From Lycocorax pyrrhopterus obiensis (Eukaryota; Chordata; Aves; Passeriformes; Paradisaeidae), in assembly GCA_014706295.1 (NCBI GenBank), contig JACSVZ010000012.1:16389255-16453254 (forward strand): a DNA stretch of 64,000 bases, read 5' to 3'. Numbering within the stretch: the first letter of the stretch is position 1; each line of letters starts with the position of its first letter. Of this stretch, positions 24,961 through 39,400 are shown in pieces. The position numbers and the translations under genes are program-made. The notes under the pieces were generated by a model, which had not been told where the DNA came from, searched no databases, and saw only the letters and a list, made by a program, of their open reading frames with translations.

Positions 24961-26292
24961 GTGTATTTTTTATCCTGCTGTTTCCCCAATTCCTGGTGGG
25001 TTTTCTTCCGTCCCACGCCCGCCCCTGGACAGGAGCACAACCTGTGTGTTCCTCCTCTTTTCCTCCTACCTTTACCTGAAATAGCGCGAGGTGGTGGAAA
25101 TTTGGCACCTTGTGGGTGTGGATTTGGGGAGAGAATCTGATGCAGTTCCTTTTCCTTTGTAGACTGGGCAGGAGCAAGAGCCTGCCAGAGGGGGATGTTG
25201 ATGGTGATTTCGGGCATGAACTGCGCCTGGAAGGGAGAACAGCGCTGGCCTGGGTCTGTAGGGGAGGCAGAAGGTGTGTGGTGGGGGGGCTTCCCCACTC
25301 TCTGTGGTCTGAGAGCAGCCACGTGCGGGGCTGTGGGGCACTCCAAGGCACGGGGGCTCAGGGGGCCCTCTCCGTCAGGGCCTACTCTTTTGTGGAATTG
25401 CTGTCAGCTTCATTCTCTGGAGTTACTGCTGATTCCTCATGTTGGTGAGCAAACACCAGCCCTGGCATCAGCTCAGGTGGCCGTGACAATGGGGCCACAG
25501 GCTCACCCACCAGCCTGGGCGTTTGCAGCCATAGCTGAAGGATGTGATGCTGTGTCCCACTGCAGCTGGCACTCACCTAGAAAAGATCACAGGTGTCCAC
25601 GCCTTGGGGCTGCTGTGGTCAGCAGCCCTGATTTTAAGCAGCTGGAGGGTTCGGTGCATTCATGATCTGTCCCTCTCACATGGACGTGGCCCTGGAGCAC
25701 AGGAAGGCAGCAGGTCCTTACTGTGCTGGTACCATTGCATGGGCTGGAACCCTCCCCAGGTTTGATCTCTACTGGCCAAGGGCTGCAGAGAGGTCACCAA
25801 AACTCAGCAGTTTGGGGGAAAATCTCTGGAAATGGGAAAACAAATCTCACTATTTTCCCAAACATCTTAAATTGCTGGTTCATCTCCACTGCATATTCTG
25901 CAGCCTCTGCATCTGCAGGAGCTGCAGCTGGGTTGGTTGGTGTGGGGGGTCAGTGGACCTGCTCTGCCATGTGTGTGACAGGAATCCACCTGTACTCTCC
26001 TTCCCCAGCTTCACCTTGATGAAGAAGATGGTTACTATCATCTTTGTGCCATTTTGTGTTAATTTCCATGGAATAAATTGGACTCAGGGAAATAACTGTT
26101 AACACTGACACCTAAAATTTCCATTGTTCACCCAAGTCTCAGGATGTTGAACACTGCAGATTTCTGGGTTTGCCCCATTGCATCTTGACAAACCTCTGAA
26201 GAAACACGGAGGGGAAATTATGGGGCTTTAAGGCTGTTAAATGTCACTGATGTGTTTCTGTTTCCTTCTTTCTTCCCACATCCTCCCCTCAG
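24812..26292 (+). other. Probable first intron of the LTD gene
   Basis: Runs from the donor at 24812 to the acceptor at 26292. A possible optional untranslated exon follows the acceptor CCTTTTCCTTTGTAG at about 25161. No coding frame seen. Confidence 0.5.
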
Positions 26293-26557
26293 GTTTAAAG
26301 GACCTGAGCTGGGAATTCTCTTGTTCAAGCCAGACCCTTCAGATTTGTGTGGGATTGATGTTTTGTTTGGCAAAACACTCCATGAAGAAGGGTGCCTGCC
26401 TCTGCCAGTGCCTCTGCCAGTGAGCACCCAGGACAGAGGCTGCGCATTCCTGTCCTGGACAGCCTGTGGTAGCTTCCTCCTGTGCCCTGTTTGTGGCTGA
26501 GAGAAGGATAGGCTCTCTCTCTAGACTTGAACTGTAACAAAAATCCCAGCCTTCACC
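26293..26557 (+). other. 5' untranslated part of the first coding exon, LTD gene
   Basis: Begins after the acceptor CATCCTCCCCTCAG and contains an in-frame TGA (26528-26530) ten codons before the ATG. Confidence 0.6.
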
Positions 26558-27428
26558 ATGGGAGATACCTGGCACATTGGATTCATGGTACTTGTGTACC
26601 TCTGCTTTCCCGAGGGTGCTGCTCAAAATCTCATAAAACCTGCCAGGGACCGGGAAACCGAGCACACCCTCCTGATCAACGAAGTCAATGCTGACAGCCC
26701 AGGAGTGGACACTGCTGAGTTTGTGGAGCTCTATCACACCAGTGGGCAAACAGCCCGCCTGGATGGCTACTACCTGGTCTTGTACAACGGCAACGGGAAC
26801 CGAGCGTACAAGGTGCTGAACCTCCAGGGCAAAGTCACCAACAGCCAAGGGCTCTTTCTCATTGGCTCCTCTTCCATGAACCCTGCCCTGGTGATCCCTA
26901 AGAACACCATCCAGAACGGCCCTGATGCCATTGCTCTCTACTATGGAAAAGGGAACTACAAAGAGGGCATGAGCGTCACGAGCTATGGGCTGGTGGATGC
27001 CCTGGTCCATAAGACTAAGAAGACAGACAGAGCAGACACTCTGGTCAGGGTGCTGACCCCTGGCAGAGAGGCTTTCCTGGAGGACCCCACCTTCAGGGCT
27101 GTGGATGAGTCAATAGAGAGGTGCCGTGGGGCAGATTCTCAGTGGATCTTCCAAGTGGCCGTGCCCACGCCAGGCAGGGAGAACCACTGCATCCTGACTC
27201 CTGAGCTGAACTCATCTGCTGTCCTGATCAGTGAGGTCAGTCCTGCTGCTCCTTCTGGCGAGTTTGAGTTCATAGAGCTCCAGGGTCCCCACTCCACCAT
27301 GCTGAGGGACATTGTCCTGGTACTGATTGATGGTCGGACCAAAGACATGTATTTCACTATGGATGTCTATGGCCAAACCTCCCCAGACGGACTCCTCCTG
27401 ATTGGCCCAGCACACAGCAAAGCCCCGG
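26558..27428 (+). CDS. LTD gene coding exon 1 (signal peptide, LTD1, first half of LTD2)
   Basis: Encodes residues 1-290 plus one base (phase 1) and ends CCCCGG|GTAAGG. Key LTD1 signatures are INEVN at 40-44, FVELY at 55-59, LVLYNG at 73-78 and IQNGPDAIALY at 118-128. Cysteines 189 and 211 may pair. LTD2 begins at ISEVS 224-228 and FIEL 238-241. It is equivalent to exons 6 and 7 of the second half fused together. Confidence 0.93.
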
Positions 27429-30400
27429 GTAAGGACTGTGTGTGGGTGATGACCTCAGGGCTGGAGGAGCGATCAGCCAGGCTTGGGGCTGGGGGATGCT
27501 GTTGTGTTTATTGTTGCTTGACATTCTGAGAGAGCAGTGAAAATGTGACTCAGAACTCAGTGGCACATAAAAAAGCAAAGTAAATGTTAGAAATTATTGA
27601 AAAAGTAATTATATAAAGCAAAGTGAATATCAGAAATTATTAGGAGAAGAGGAAAGAACAGAGGACATCTTTTATGCCTCTGTACAAATTCATGGTTTGC
27701 TTGGATGCTTAACTGTGCCTTGTGTGGTTCAATACATCAATCTCAAAAAGGATGTATTAGGATTGGAGGCATTCAGACATGTCAGCTAGGATGGGTAGTG
27801 CTGTGGAAATGCTTCCACAGAAGAAATAACTTAGAAAAGGGAAGGCTGAGGAGTGCCCTGGCAGAGGTTTCAGAGATGTGAGCAGCCCAAAGAAAGCGAA
27901 CAGGGCTTGATTGTTTCCCCTTCCTCCTGGTGCAAGAGCTAAGGGGCAGCAAAAGGAGGCAGTTTCAGGGCAAACAAGAGGAGGTGGTGTGGCAGTGGTA
28001 GACCTGCAGAGCCCCAGGTTAGGGACCTGATGGAGGTCCCAAGCCCATGTTTTCTTTGCTTCTTGGGAACACACAGTTCTGCTCCCAGCCCTGCAGCCAC
28101 CCTACCACCACCCCTGGTTGTGTCACATCTCTTGGAAGTGTCCTCCTTCTCTGTGTGGAGCATGGTGGTCACCCACAGCAAATACACACACTGTCCTAGA
28201 AAAACCACAAGGGCTTTACTTCCATGGCACCAGCTGCAAGCACAGGTCACACGTGTGCCAGCTGTGTGTAGCTGCCCTCTGAACTTCCTCCCAGTGCTCT
28301 CAATTTCTTCCAGGCCACCAGAGAAGGAAGAAATATTTCATTATTTTGGGCACCTCAAAAGAAGATTCTGGGGATGCTGACTCTGCAGATGTCTTGTGTA
28401 ACTCACTGACTCATGATTTCTGGGAGTATAGTCATCCTGTACAAAGCTGGTTCCCATGAAAGTACTTCAACAACTAAAACTTTTTTAAACAGTTGAACTC
28501 CTTACAATTCAAACTGCACCAAATATTCTTCCACCACATGTAAAAGAGCTGATTGTCCACTTCAACTCTGTTTTTTCCCCAGGAAAGGTGCTCTAATTTT
28601 CCCTCTGAGTTGGGCTGTGAGCAGTAAACAACCAAGGGGGTCAAGGAAAGCAATGTGAAAACACAACCAGTTTTCAGACTAACAAGGAAATTTGTAAGGA
28701 TTGTGTTTAACTTTTCCTCAAGACTCATACTAGTCAAGGAGGTGACTGGAGATAGGCTTTGACATTTTTTTCTGATGAGGCTTTGTTAAGATGTCTTAAG
28801 CAGTTTGGGGAAGGTTTTCCTTCATTCCACCCAATGACACTGTATGACTGTATTTTAATCATTTTAAAAGGCATTTTTATAGTGACTCCATGCTGAGCAC
28901 TCTGTGAGAAGCTGATTTAATTTGATCACTTCAGATTTGGGACAGAAACTCATAAAAAGGCCCCAGCTTCTAGTCCTGTCTTTGAACAGCTTGTCTGCCT
29001 CATATTGAGAGAACTTAAAGCTGTGAGAGCACTAGAGTAGAAGTCCTCTCTTGACAGATGCCAATGCGGAAACTTTCCACTGTATCCTGAATGGTTTGGG
29101 TTGGGAGGGACCTTAAAGCTCATCTTGTCCCATTCCTCTGCCATAGGGACACCTTCCAACCTGGCTTTGGACACTTCCAGGGATGGGGCAGCCACAGCTT
29201 CCCTAGGCAGGGGTACATCAGGACTGAGGCACAGGGCTGTCCCTTGGTATGCAAGTGTCCTGTAGGCACTTCTCAAGGAGTAACCACTTCTTACCCTTCT
29301 GCCTTTCATGCAATTCCTTCTTTAATGTTTGTTCCCTGGAGCCATTTATAGAGCCAGAAGTATTGAAATACCAGAAGCCTGTTTCTGAATGCCCTCAGTA
29401 GTTCCTCCTGGAGAAACAGCTTGTGAAGGGAACAGTAAGTAGAAGGAAAGAAATTAGGAAGCTCATAAAATTGCAAAACTCCACCAAACCTTCACCTTAA
29501 TTCTATGTGCTGGTGTCCTGGGCCTTGGCTGTATGTGTGTGTGTGTAGTTTGTGTTTGTAAAAACCAGAGGCTGTTAAATGCTAGAGTAAAATGTAAATT
29601 CTTAAATACTGTTGCGTACTAACTACTACCTGAAAGGTTAATCGAGTTTGCAGATCTCTTTTAGAATTAAAAATTAATGTTACTGTAGAAAAGGCCACAT
29701 CAGTGCTGGCTTCCCAGTATGCCTGTTCACACGTGGATCAGCTCTCTGCTCGCAGAACCAGAACAGCAGGATGAGCTCTGCTCAGATTTCCCCCTCCAGC
29801 CTCCTCCACATTGTGGATCTGGCCATGAATGGGGAAATTCAGGCTGAGTGAACATGAGAAGTATTTGTGAGCAGAAAGATGGGGCAGCAGATGCCAAATT
29901 TGTACTAACCAAACAATCCCAGCCACCTTCTGAGTCCTTGTGTGCTGCTCTCCGGATGATGAGTATTGAGATGTTGGTGAGTATTGCCCAGGTGTTGCTT
30001 ACATGCCCTTGTTGTTCCTTCCCTCGGTGTGCAGTGGACCTTCCGTTCCCAGAGAACACCACCCATCCTGTCCTCAGAGCTGGCCCAAATGCCATTGCCC
30101 TCTACAGAGGCCACAGCAGCAGTTTTGTCCCAGGGAAAACGCTGCTGGAGACCGGCCTGCTGGATGCCTTTGTGTACACGAGCAATGAGGAACCGGACCC
30201 GGAGCTGCTGCAGACCCTGACCCCTGGCAGACCTGCCTTCCTGGAAAAGCGGTGAGAGGCTTGCTGGGCAAGGCTGGGAGGACAGTTGGACACTAGAGTT
30301 GCTCCTGCTGGGTGGGCTCACCGCAGCCTTGTGCCCCAAACCCTGATAGGACTGGGAGACAAGTGCCACCTCCAGACCAGGGTCTCCTTGTGGCAATATT

Positions 30401-33400
30401 GAGTCCCAGCCTCGTCTAAGGCCGTAGATATTCCCCTCTCCACATGGGTCCTGGTGCAGCTGCAGAGTGAAGCACTTGAGGAGGAATTTCCTGATCAGAT
30501 GATTGCTGGTTGTAACATTAATATTTTATTGTTTATGAAAGTGTAATGGCCGATTTAATAAATTCTCCAGTACGGGTTTCAATTAGAAAAGGTTTTTCTT
30601 AGCTTCAGGATGGAATTTCAGGTCAAAATGAGGGTGATGAAGGGACCTCAGCATTGCTTGCTTGACCCCAGAGGAAATCCCCATTTCATCCAGACCAAGG
30701 ACTGGAAGCAGGATTACTATTCATTCTGGGTTCAGTCACTTTCTTTTTTAGTTTTGGGTTCCTTTTTGTCTTTGTGGGTTAGGGGAAATGTTAGAATCCT
30801 CAGACTTTTGTGAGATGTGAGAACAGTTTCCTTCTCATTTTAGGCATGTTCTAGTAATGGGAGGAAGAGGACACAGGGGGCAGAGGGCAGTGGAGTGGTG
30901 AAGGAGGAGAGGCAGCGAGGGGCCAAGTGCCTGAAGATGGGGTGAGGAGTGTTAGAGACAGGCAATAAGCAAAAAACCATCTGGGCACACTCTTGCCTGT
31001 CGTTTGCATGGCCAAGCATCAGACCTGACCTCTGGGTGTAACTATCCATACCAAGGTCCTGGCTCAGTGGCTGGAGGAGATTCACCCTTTCTGGATGGGC
31101 CTGTGGAAACATGAGTTGAGACTACAGTGTGGTCAACCACATCAGGAGAGGGTGTAGTCCACATCCATGTCAGGGTCACCACTCATTCGCAGCACATTCC
31201 TGTTCCTTCCTTTCTTCCTCTTGCTCCCACATCTGAGACTCGATTGGCCCTGGTCCCAGGGGAGGTGGTCTCCTTCCCCAGGGAGCTCTGAGCAGCTCTG
31301 CTTCTGTGCAGCTCCTCACAGTGGGGCTTCACAGAATCACAGAAGAGTTGGGGTTGGGAGGGACTTTTAAAGGTCACCTAGTCCAGCCCCTGACCATCAT
31401 CTTTGCGTTTGAGTTGAGGGCTCTTGCTCAAGCATTTCATTCTCAGGTGCTGCCTTTTCAGCTTTTCCAGCTGCACCCACTGCTCTTCCCAGTAGTGCCA
31501 GGCTGAGCACAAGTGTGTCTGCACCACCTTACCTGCCTTCAGACCAGTAAAAATGCAGCCCATGCTAGAAGAGAAAGGGTTGTATGAAGCTCATGCTCTC
31601 TCTCTCAGGTTTTTATTGAACTGTTGGGGGTTTTTCTGTGAAACAAGGAGGTACTGGTGAGGATGGGATGTATCTCCAAACCCTGTGAAAGGAGAAGACT
31701 GCAAACACAGTTTCACTCTCTGGTGGAGGCGTGTGTGACTGGTAGGTGAAGAGCACTCATGTCTGCGGCTGGCAGGTCATGTTTTCTGTCGTCTACCTGT
31801 TTGTCTCTTACAGACATCAGCCAGGAGATGTGTCTATGAGCCAGTGCAGCTGCTGCTCTGTGACCCGGGACTCCACATCCTTCATCTTCAGCAGGCCCAC
31901 TCCTGGCACGTTCAATGACTGCCCCAAGAAACACTTCAGCCAGGCTCTCTCCTTCTGCCTCCATGTAGCAGGTGGGCACTGGTTGCTTCTGCAGGACCTC
32001 CTGAGGGCCAGAGCACATGCACAAAGCCAGGGTGACCACCCAGAGTTCTGCTGGGTTGTGTGAACTAACCCCAAAGGAAACAAAACCAGGACACCTGACA
32101 GTTGCCTGCAAAAATTTCATGGCAGCCCATGCCAAGCTGAGCTTCCCCTGTCTCCCCTCCCACCTCCAACTGACTGGGTGAAGAGAAGCTTTTGGGGTCC
32201 TCTGGATGATAAGCAGGAGTGGAGCTGCACTCATCCCAGATGAGCTGTATCCCTTGACCAAGGTGGCACTGGCCAGGTAACAGTGGGCTCTTTGTTTCCT
32301 AGATTGCCAGGAGTGGCTCCTGAAGCAGGAAGAGATTCTGCTGACTCTAGTCCAGGCCCTCGATGCATCCAGCAGTGTTGGAGTCTCTGCTGCCTACTTC
32401 AGAGGTGAGCTGGGCAGGAGCAGAGCAGTCTAGTGACCTCCAATGGATAATGCCCACCTGTTCCTGATCTTCAGCCCAGTGTTCCCTCTCACATTGTGTC
32501 CTCCTAGCTTGGATCCAGCTTTGATCTTGGTGCTGATGACAGAGATGTCCAGGGCTGGGCAGAGCATGGTGCTGTTCCTCCACATTCTGCAGAGCATTTC
32601 ATCCCCAGCTCCCTCAGCACACAGACCACCAGCTGCTCTGGCCTTGGGCACTGGCAGCCGCAGAGATGGCAGTAGGACTATCTCCACGGGGAGTTTGTTG
32701 TCTACTTGACCTTCTGATCCGTATAATCTATGGATCCTGCCCATGGCAGGAGGATTGGAACTATATGGTCTTTAAGGTCCTTTCCAACCCAAACCATTCC
32801 ATGGTTCTGTGATTCTAAGTCATCTTCATGGCCTCCTCTGGGCTTGTTCCAGCAGATCCATGTCCTTCATGTGCTGGTGATCCCTGAGCTGGACACAGGC
32901 TTGGTCCCAGGGTGCCCCTTGGCACAGGCAGAGCTCCCAGTGCTGTGTTGATGGGATGAGCTGCCCCAAGTCAGTCTGACCATGAGGACAGTTCTGGTAG
33001 AGATGAGCTGGTGAGCCCTGGGTCTCTCCCAGGAGAAAGTGGGTCTTTGGTGGCTTGGGGAAACTGAGGCAGTTCTCTGCTTGCCTCTGCAGAGCCAAAA
33101 GCAGCCTGCCAGGACCTGGGGCTTGTGTTCACCACTCTGCTGACTGCCAGGTCAGAGGAGCAGCTGAGCAGCATTCTGCTGGCCTTCAGTATCTTCCTGG
33201 AGACACCCAGAGTTGTGAGCTTTGATGGAAGGAATATCACAACAGAAAGGTCCTGCCTCAGGGATATGAATGTGCTGGACTTGCCTCCAGGTACTGGTGA
33301 TCATTTTTGCAGGATGGGGGATACTGTGTGTTTGAGGGTGGACATGTGGATCTGGCTCTCCTAGAAGAGGGAAATATCCTTTCCTCCCTTTCCCTAGCCT

Positions 33401-36400
33401 GGCAAAAATCTCTTCCAATTCCATCACATCCTGCTACCAGAGCCCATATTGCTCATTGTCTGGACTAAGAGCAAGCTCTGTTGTTACAGCTGGTGTTAAC
33501 CAGTGTGTTGCCTGGACTCCTCTTCTAAGGACTATAAAGGACATGGATGATAAAAGTGTGAGCCAACATCCTCAGTCCTCTGCTAAATTTTGTCTCATCC
33601 CAGCAAAATACTGTGCAATGCTGTGTTGTTTCCTTGGAGCTCAGTGCTTAGGCCCGTATTTGGGACATTTTTGCTTTCCAGGTGTCCCATCAGAGATACC
33701 AGAAGGGACTCCAGTGCCTTCTGTGCAAGTGGCCAAGCTACTCATCAATGAGGTGAACGCAGACAACCCCGGGGGAGGAGAGGATGCAGAGTATATTGAA
33801 CTCTTCTACACTGGACAGACACGTTTCAACCTCCAGGGATACTGGCTGGTCCTCTACAATGGGAAAAGCAGCCGGGCCTACCGGGTGCTGGATCTGTCCG
33901 GACACCACACAGATAATCTGGGTTACTTCTTGGTGGGGAGCAGCAGCATGAGCCCAGCACCCATGATCAGACTGCCCCCCAACACCATTCAGAATGGGGC
34001 AGATGCTGTGGCTCTCTACCACAGCAGCACCCCGCTGTACGCAGAGGGCATGGCTGTGACGGCGCGGGGGCTGCTGGATGCCGTGGTGTACTCATCCCGA
34101 GTGCCAGAGAAGGCGGAACAGCTGATCAGAGTGCTGCTGCCAGGGCAGAGCATCCTGTACGAGAACGACTCTCACAGCACCCAGGATGAGTCTCTGAGCC
34201 GCTGCCACAGCCTGAGCACAAAACTCCAGAGCAGCTTCCAGGTGGGAAGATGTCCATTCTCCCTCCAGTCACCAGGAGGGCAAATGTCTGTTCTCCCTCC
34301 ACAGTCCCTGCGAGGACAGTGGTCATGTTTTAGTGTGTCCTTTATTCAGGAGAACAGTGTTTTCTGGTGTGCCACATCGACCTCCTGCCATCTGCTGATG
34401 CTCCCACCAGCCCACCATCACCTCCCTGCCCTGTTCACGTGCCTGTTGGTCGGGCACCAGCTCCCTTTTGGGCAGCATCCTGGGCTCTCAGGTTACCCTA
34501 AGCCAGATGTGGAGCCACCTCCTCTTTAGTGCCACCGCCAGGGTGTGTGGCATAGCGTATCAGGTCCCTAAAACCCAGTTTGCTGCAGGGCTGATGTGTG
34601 AAGGATGTGCCTTGAGCACTGGTGTGATTGATTTGCGTTAATTTGTCTGAGCTGCTTCTTTTTATTTCAAAATATCTAGTTTTAGACAGTGCCCTGAAGG
34701 AGTACAGTGGAGTGTGCCTGCTTGTCCTACACAAAGCTGGGTACGGGAGGGCTTTGCTGCTCTGTTGCTGATGCCAGAGAGATGTCCAAAACTAAGGCAA
34801 TAAAACTGTTCCGGATGTAGAAGAGGAGTGAGATGCATTGGTAGTGGTAATGGGCCCCAAGGAAGTGGTGCCATGGACTGTAGACACAAGTGTGGAAGTG
34901 CTTCCAACAGTAGAGAAAGAGAGATGTTCCTAGTCCTGAGAATGGGGACAAAGGTGACGGGGATGTGTGGTGATGGGACCCCACAGTCAGGACAATCCTT
35001 GAGCTGATGGTAAGAGTGAGGAGCAGTTGGCGTGAGACAGAATCACCATGTCCTGTACTGCCCCCAGCACAAGAAAAACATGGGCCTGTTGGAACGAGTC
35101 CAGATGAGATCTCCACAGACATCTTCTGAGGGCTGGAGCCCCTCTCCTATGAAGACAGGCTGAGAGAGTTGAGGTTGTTCAGCCTGGAGAAGAGAAGGTT
35201 CTGGGGAGACCTTAGGGTTCCTTCCAGTGTCTAAAGGGCTCCAAGAAAACTGGAGAGGGACTTTGGGCAAGGGTCTGGAGTGACAGGACAAAGGGGAATG
35301 GCCTTAAGATGAAGGAGGGCAGATTTAGGTTGGGTATTAGGAAGAAATTCTTCCTTGTGAGAGTGGTGAGGCCCTGGCACAGGGTGCCCAGAGAAGCTGT
35401 GGCTGCCTCAGACCCGGAAGTGTCCAAGGCCAGGTTGGACGGGGCTTGGAGTGACCTGGGATAGTGGAAGGTGTCCTTGCCTATGTGGGACGGGATGGGC
35501 TTTAAGATCCCTTCCAACCCAAACCATTTTGTGATTTTGATTATACCCTCTTGTCTCACCAGAGAGCCTCAGGTGTTCAGGTGAACAAGAGGTAATGCTG
35601 TGAGCAGCTGTCACTCCACCTGAATAAAACAGGAGTGTCAGTGGTGGCAACAGCTTTTGTGTCTCCCCACAGGTGACCATGGTGACACCACTGCAGGAGA
35701 ACTTCTGCAGCAGCTCCACGGTGCCGGGCCCCCCTGCCATCCGCATCAGTGAGCTGTGCCTGGCCAGCGGCGCTGCCCACATCCGCTTCGTGGAGCTGGA
35801 GGGGAAGCCTGGCACAAGCCTCAGAGGTCTCAGCTTGGTCTTCTTCTCAGGGAAGGAGGGGAAAGTACATGCCAGCATCCCTTTGCAGGGCACTGTTGGA
35901 GCCACAGGGCTGTTGGTGTTTGTGCTGGATGGAGAACATGGGCATGGTAAGTCCAATGGAATGGACCCGGTATGGGTCTGTCTTCAAACACATGGGCAGG
36001 GGCTTGAGCAGCTTTGAGGAAACAGATGGAGGAGGGTGCACAACAGGGGGGAACAATTCTGCCTTGCCTTTCCTGTCCTTTATTCCTGCTTTTTCTCTAT
36101 TTGTTCTGCCTGGGCTGTTCTGTCATACTCCAGCTGAGAAGGTGATAAATCCTCCCCTGTGCCTCTGCCAAGCTCTCCATGCAGGAGAGTGGGAGGACCA
36201 AAAGTTCCTCCTGCTGGTACCAAGACAAGGGGATTTCAGGAGAAGCAGGGCCCACCAGGGCTGTGGGTTGTTCCCTCATGTCATATTCACTGATGCTCAC
36301 TGAACCCTGCAGTGGTGCTGCCTCCTCCTGGTCCTCAGCTGGTGCTTTGTCAGCACATTCCTTTATCTTGTTCACCTTAGCACATTCTTACTCATGTTCA

Positions 36401-39400
36401 CCTTAATTTCTGTCTCTGGGCTGCACGAAGAGGACTGCATCTCAGAGGAACCTTGATCTTTTTGGAAACATGTTCACAGCAAGCAGCTTCTTTGCAGCTT
36501 TATTTGGCCTCAGTCACAACCATTACTTTGTTTCTCGTTTCTGTTCTTGGAGTTCTCATTGCCAGCTTGTCCAGTCAGGCTCAAAGTTCAGCCTAACACT
36601 ATCTAGATGTTCATCTCATCTATTTTCCTGGCATTTCCAGATGGGACAAACTTGACCTTCAAGAACATCTCTGCTACTAGTGAAGGCTCCAGCACTATTG
36701 CTTTGTACAGCACCAATGGGATTCCTGCTGGCAGGAAGGCAATGCCAGAGAACTTGGTGGATGCCTTGGTTTACACGTGTGAGCCAGGCACAGCTGGAGG
36801 ACACTTGGGCTTCCTTGGGCCATCTTACACTGTGCCCTGCAAGGGTGAGAGGTGAGGTTACTTCTCTAGGAAAGTTCCTGGTGTGAAGAGGGAGCAGTAA
36901 GTTAATAAAATGCAGGGGCAGGTATTGTGTAGCTTGGAAAACTGTCCTGGAGGACAAACTCTTAGGTGTGGGAGTCTGCCTGTAATGAGGCAGCAATCTT
37001 GCTCCTGCAGAAGCCAGTCAGACCAAATAAGTTTGCTCTGGCCAAGCTCACGTATTCTCCAGCTGGAGGGGTAGGCTGGACCCATCTCTATGATGGCTCT
37101 GTGAAAGCTGACTTCAGCTCCAGCTCCAGCCAACTCTCCATCATCCACAGCAGTGCCAGGAACTGGGGCCCAGGGTGGGATTTGGAGGTGGGAAGAAAGG
37201 TGTGTGACATGTTGGTGAGTTTTGACTGTTCTGGGGACAGGCCCGTGTCCCTGAGCCGCTGTGGCAATGCCAGCACAGGACTGCAGTTTGCCCTCTCGGA
37301 GCCCTCTCCCGGACTGCGGAACAGCTGTCCCCAGCACGCCTTCGCCACGGATCTCCACCTCTGCTTCCTCACACCCAGTGAGTGGAGCAGGGTGTCCCAC
37401 CAGGCTGGGGTGGGAGGGCTGGGACACGGGCTGATCTCAGCTTTCCATGGCATGGGAGAGGGGCTGTTGGGCAGTCTGCTGCTGTGAAAGGGGACACACT
37501 GGGGGAGAACTGGTACATGCACCCATGTGTGGATGTGGTGCTACCATCCCAAGAGAACACCTGCACCTACAGCTCCAGCACAGGCTCATATGGGCTTGGA
37601 ACAGGTTGCCCAGAGAAGCTGTGGCTGCCCCATCCCTGGAAGTGTTCAAGGCCAGGTTGGACAGGGCTTGGATGAACCTGGTCTAGTGGAAGGTGTCCCT
37701 GCCCATGGCAGTGGGTGGGATGAGATGAGCTTTAAAGTCCCTTCTAAGCCAAACCATTCTGTGATGATTCTATGATATGAAGGTGGCCACGTATTTCATT
37801 TGAGTTGTCTCTGCTCAGGCCGGGCTGAGCCCTGATCAGGATTTCTTTCTGCAGGGTTAGATTTGCAGCAATGGCAGAAACCCCCTGCTCTAGGTCTCTC
37901 GTGGTGGCGGGACACAGTCAGGGAAACTGCCAGCAAACCCTCCCATCTCAGCCCATCTGTGGGAACAAATTCCTGCGTTTCAGTCCTGACCCAGAGTCAG
38001 CAAGGAAATGTACAGGGGTGTCTCCAGCCTCTGCAAAGGCCACACTTGGATCAGCTTGGGGGAGCCAAGATCTGGCAAAATGGAGATTCGTCTTCCATCC
38101 TCCTGAGAGGGGCAAGAGTGGGCCTCTCCCTCCTCTCCCAGCATGAGAGCCTGCTCTGTACTGGCCCTTGTGGTGCGATGTGGGACATGCCCCTTCCCCA
38201 CTGCCCTGGGAGGCTGCCAAAGGAGCCAAGCTGCTGTACAGTGGTAGAAGGCCAGAAGTAAAGACTCACCTGGCAGGAGAAGGCAGAGGAGAGTGGGAAG
38301 CAGAGAAGGGTGGGATGAAGCCAAGTATTTTGGAAGGGGCACACAGCCAGGAGCTTACTAGCAGTCCTGAACTGCACCCAGAAAAACCACGTCTCTTCTT
38401 CCCCTAGACTGTTCCATGTGGACCCTGCACCACAGGAGGATGCTGGAAAGTTTGGGAAGGGTCTTGGTGAACTCTTTGGAGGAGGAGTGCTCCTGCAGTG
38501 TCTCTGACCTCTACCTGCAAGGTTGGTGCCTGGCTCCTCGTGCCCAGTTCAGGTACCCTCCTCCCTGTAATTGCTCATGCACAGCTGCCTTATCAGGACA
38601 GTCCCTGCTCCAGCCCACCCTGCAGGCTGGCCCTGGAGTGAGGGGACCTTGAGGAACAGCAGCGGGCACTGGGATTTCAGCAAGGGGAGCAGGAGAGAAC
38701 CTGACCTGGTCTGCTCGTGAGGCCAAGCTGGAGGGCCCATGAGGAATGACAGTCTCTGCTGATCCTTGTGGTGTCTGCCAGACAAACCTAAACCCACTAA
38801 GCAAACAGCCCTGTGCAGTCCAGAGTTCTCTGGTTCCTAACTGTTATGTTTGTTCAAAGTATCCAGACCAAATAGTCACTTCTGGAAGCCTTAGGGACTA
38901 CAGCTTCTGAGGGATGGGAAGAAATGTCTCCTGGGTTTTGGCTGGTTTTGTAAGGAAGAGAAGACTTTGCTGCTATGCTGTCTCCCTCACCCAAATGCCC
39001 TTTTGACTCATTGAACAATTTCAGTCAATTCTGACCACTGGGTAGAGGTAAAAAGTGTAGTAAAAAGTATTCTGTTGGGTGGGAAAACAACCTCAAGTCC
39101 CTTTTGTCACCAAAAGAAAGGTTAAGCATGTGCTCAAGTTACCTGGGATGCAGCATGGCAGCATGATTTCAGAGCAGTGGGGAGAGAAAGATGAAGAGCA
39201 TGGGAGCAGGAGGGCACAAAGTCATGGAAGCAATGTGGTCCCTGACACCAGAGGGTTTCTGACCACCCAAAATGCACTGTTGTTTCTTGGCAGAGCTTAA
39301 CCTGACATGTGTGGGCTCACTGATGAAGGTCTGGGGCAAGGTGTGGGCTCAGCAGCCAGAGCAGGAGCAGTCCATCAAAACCTGGCTCCAGGGATTCCTG

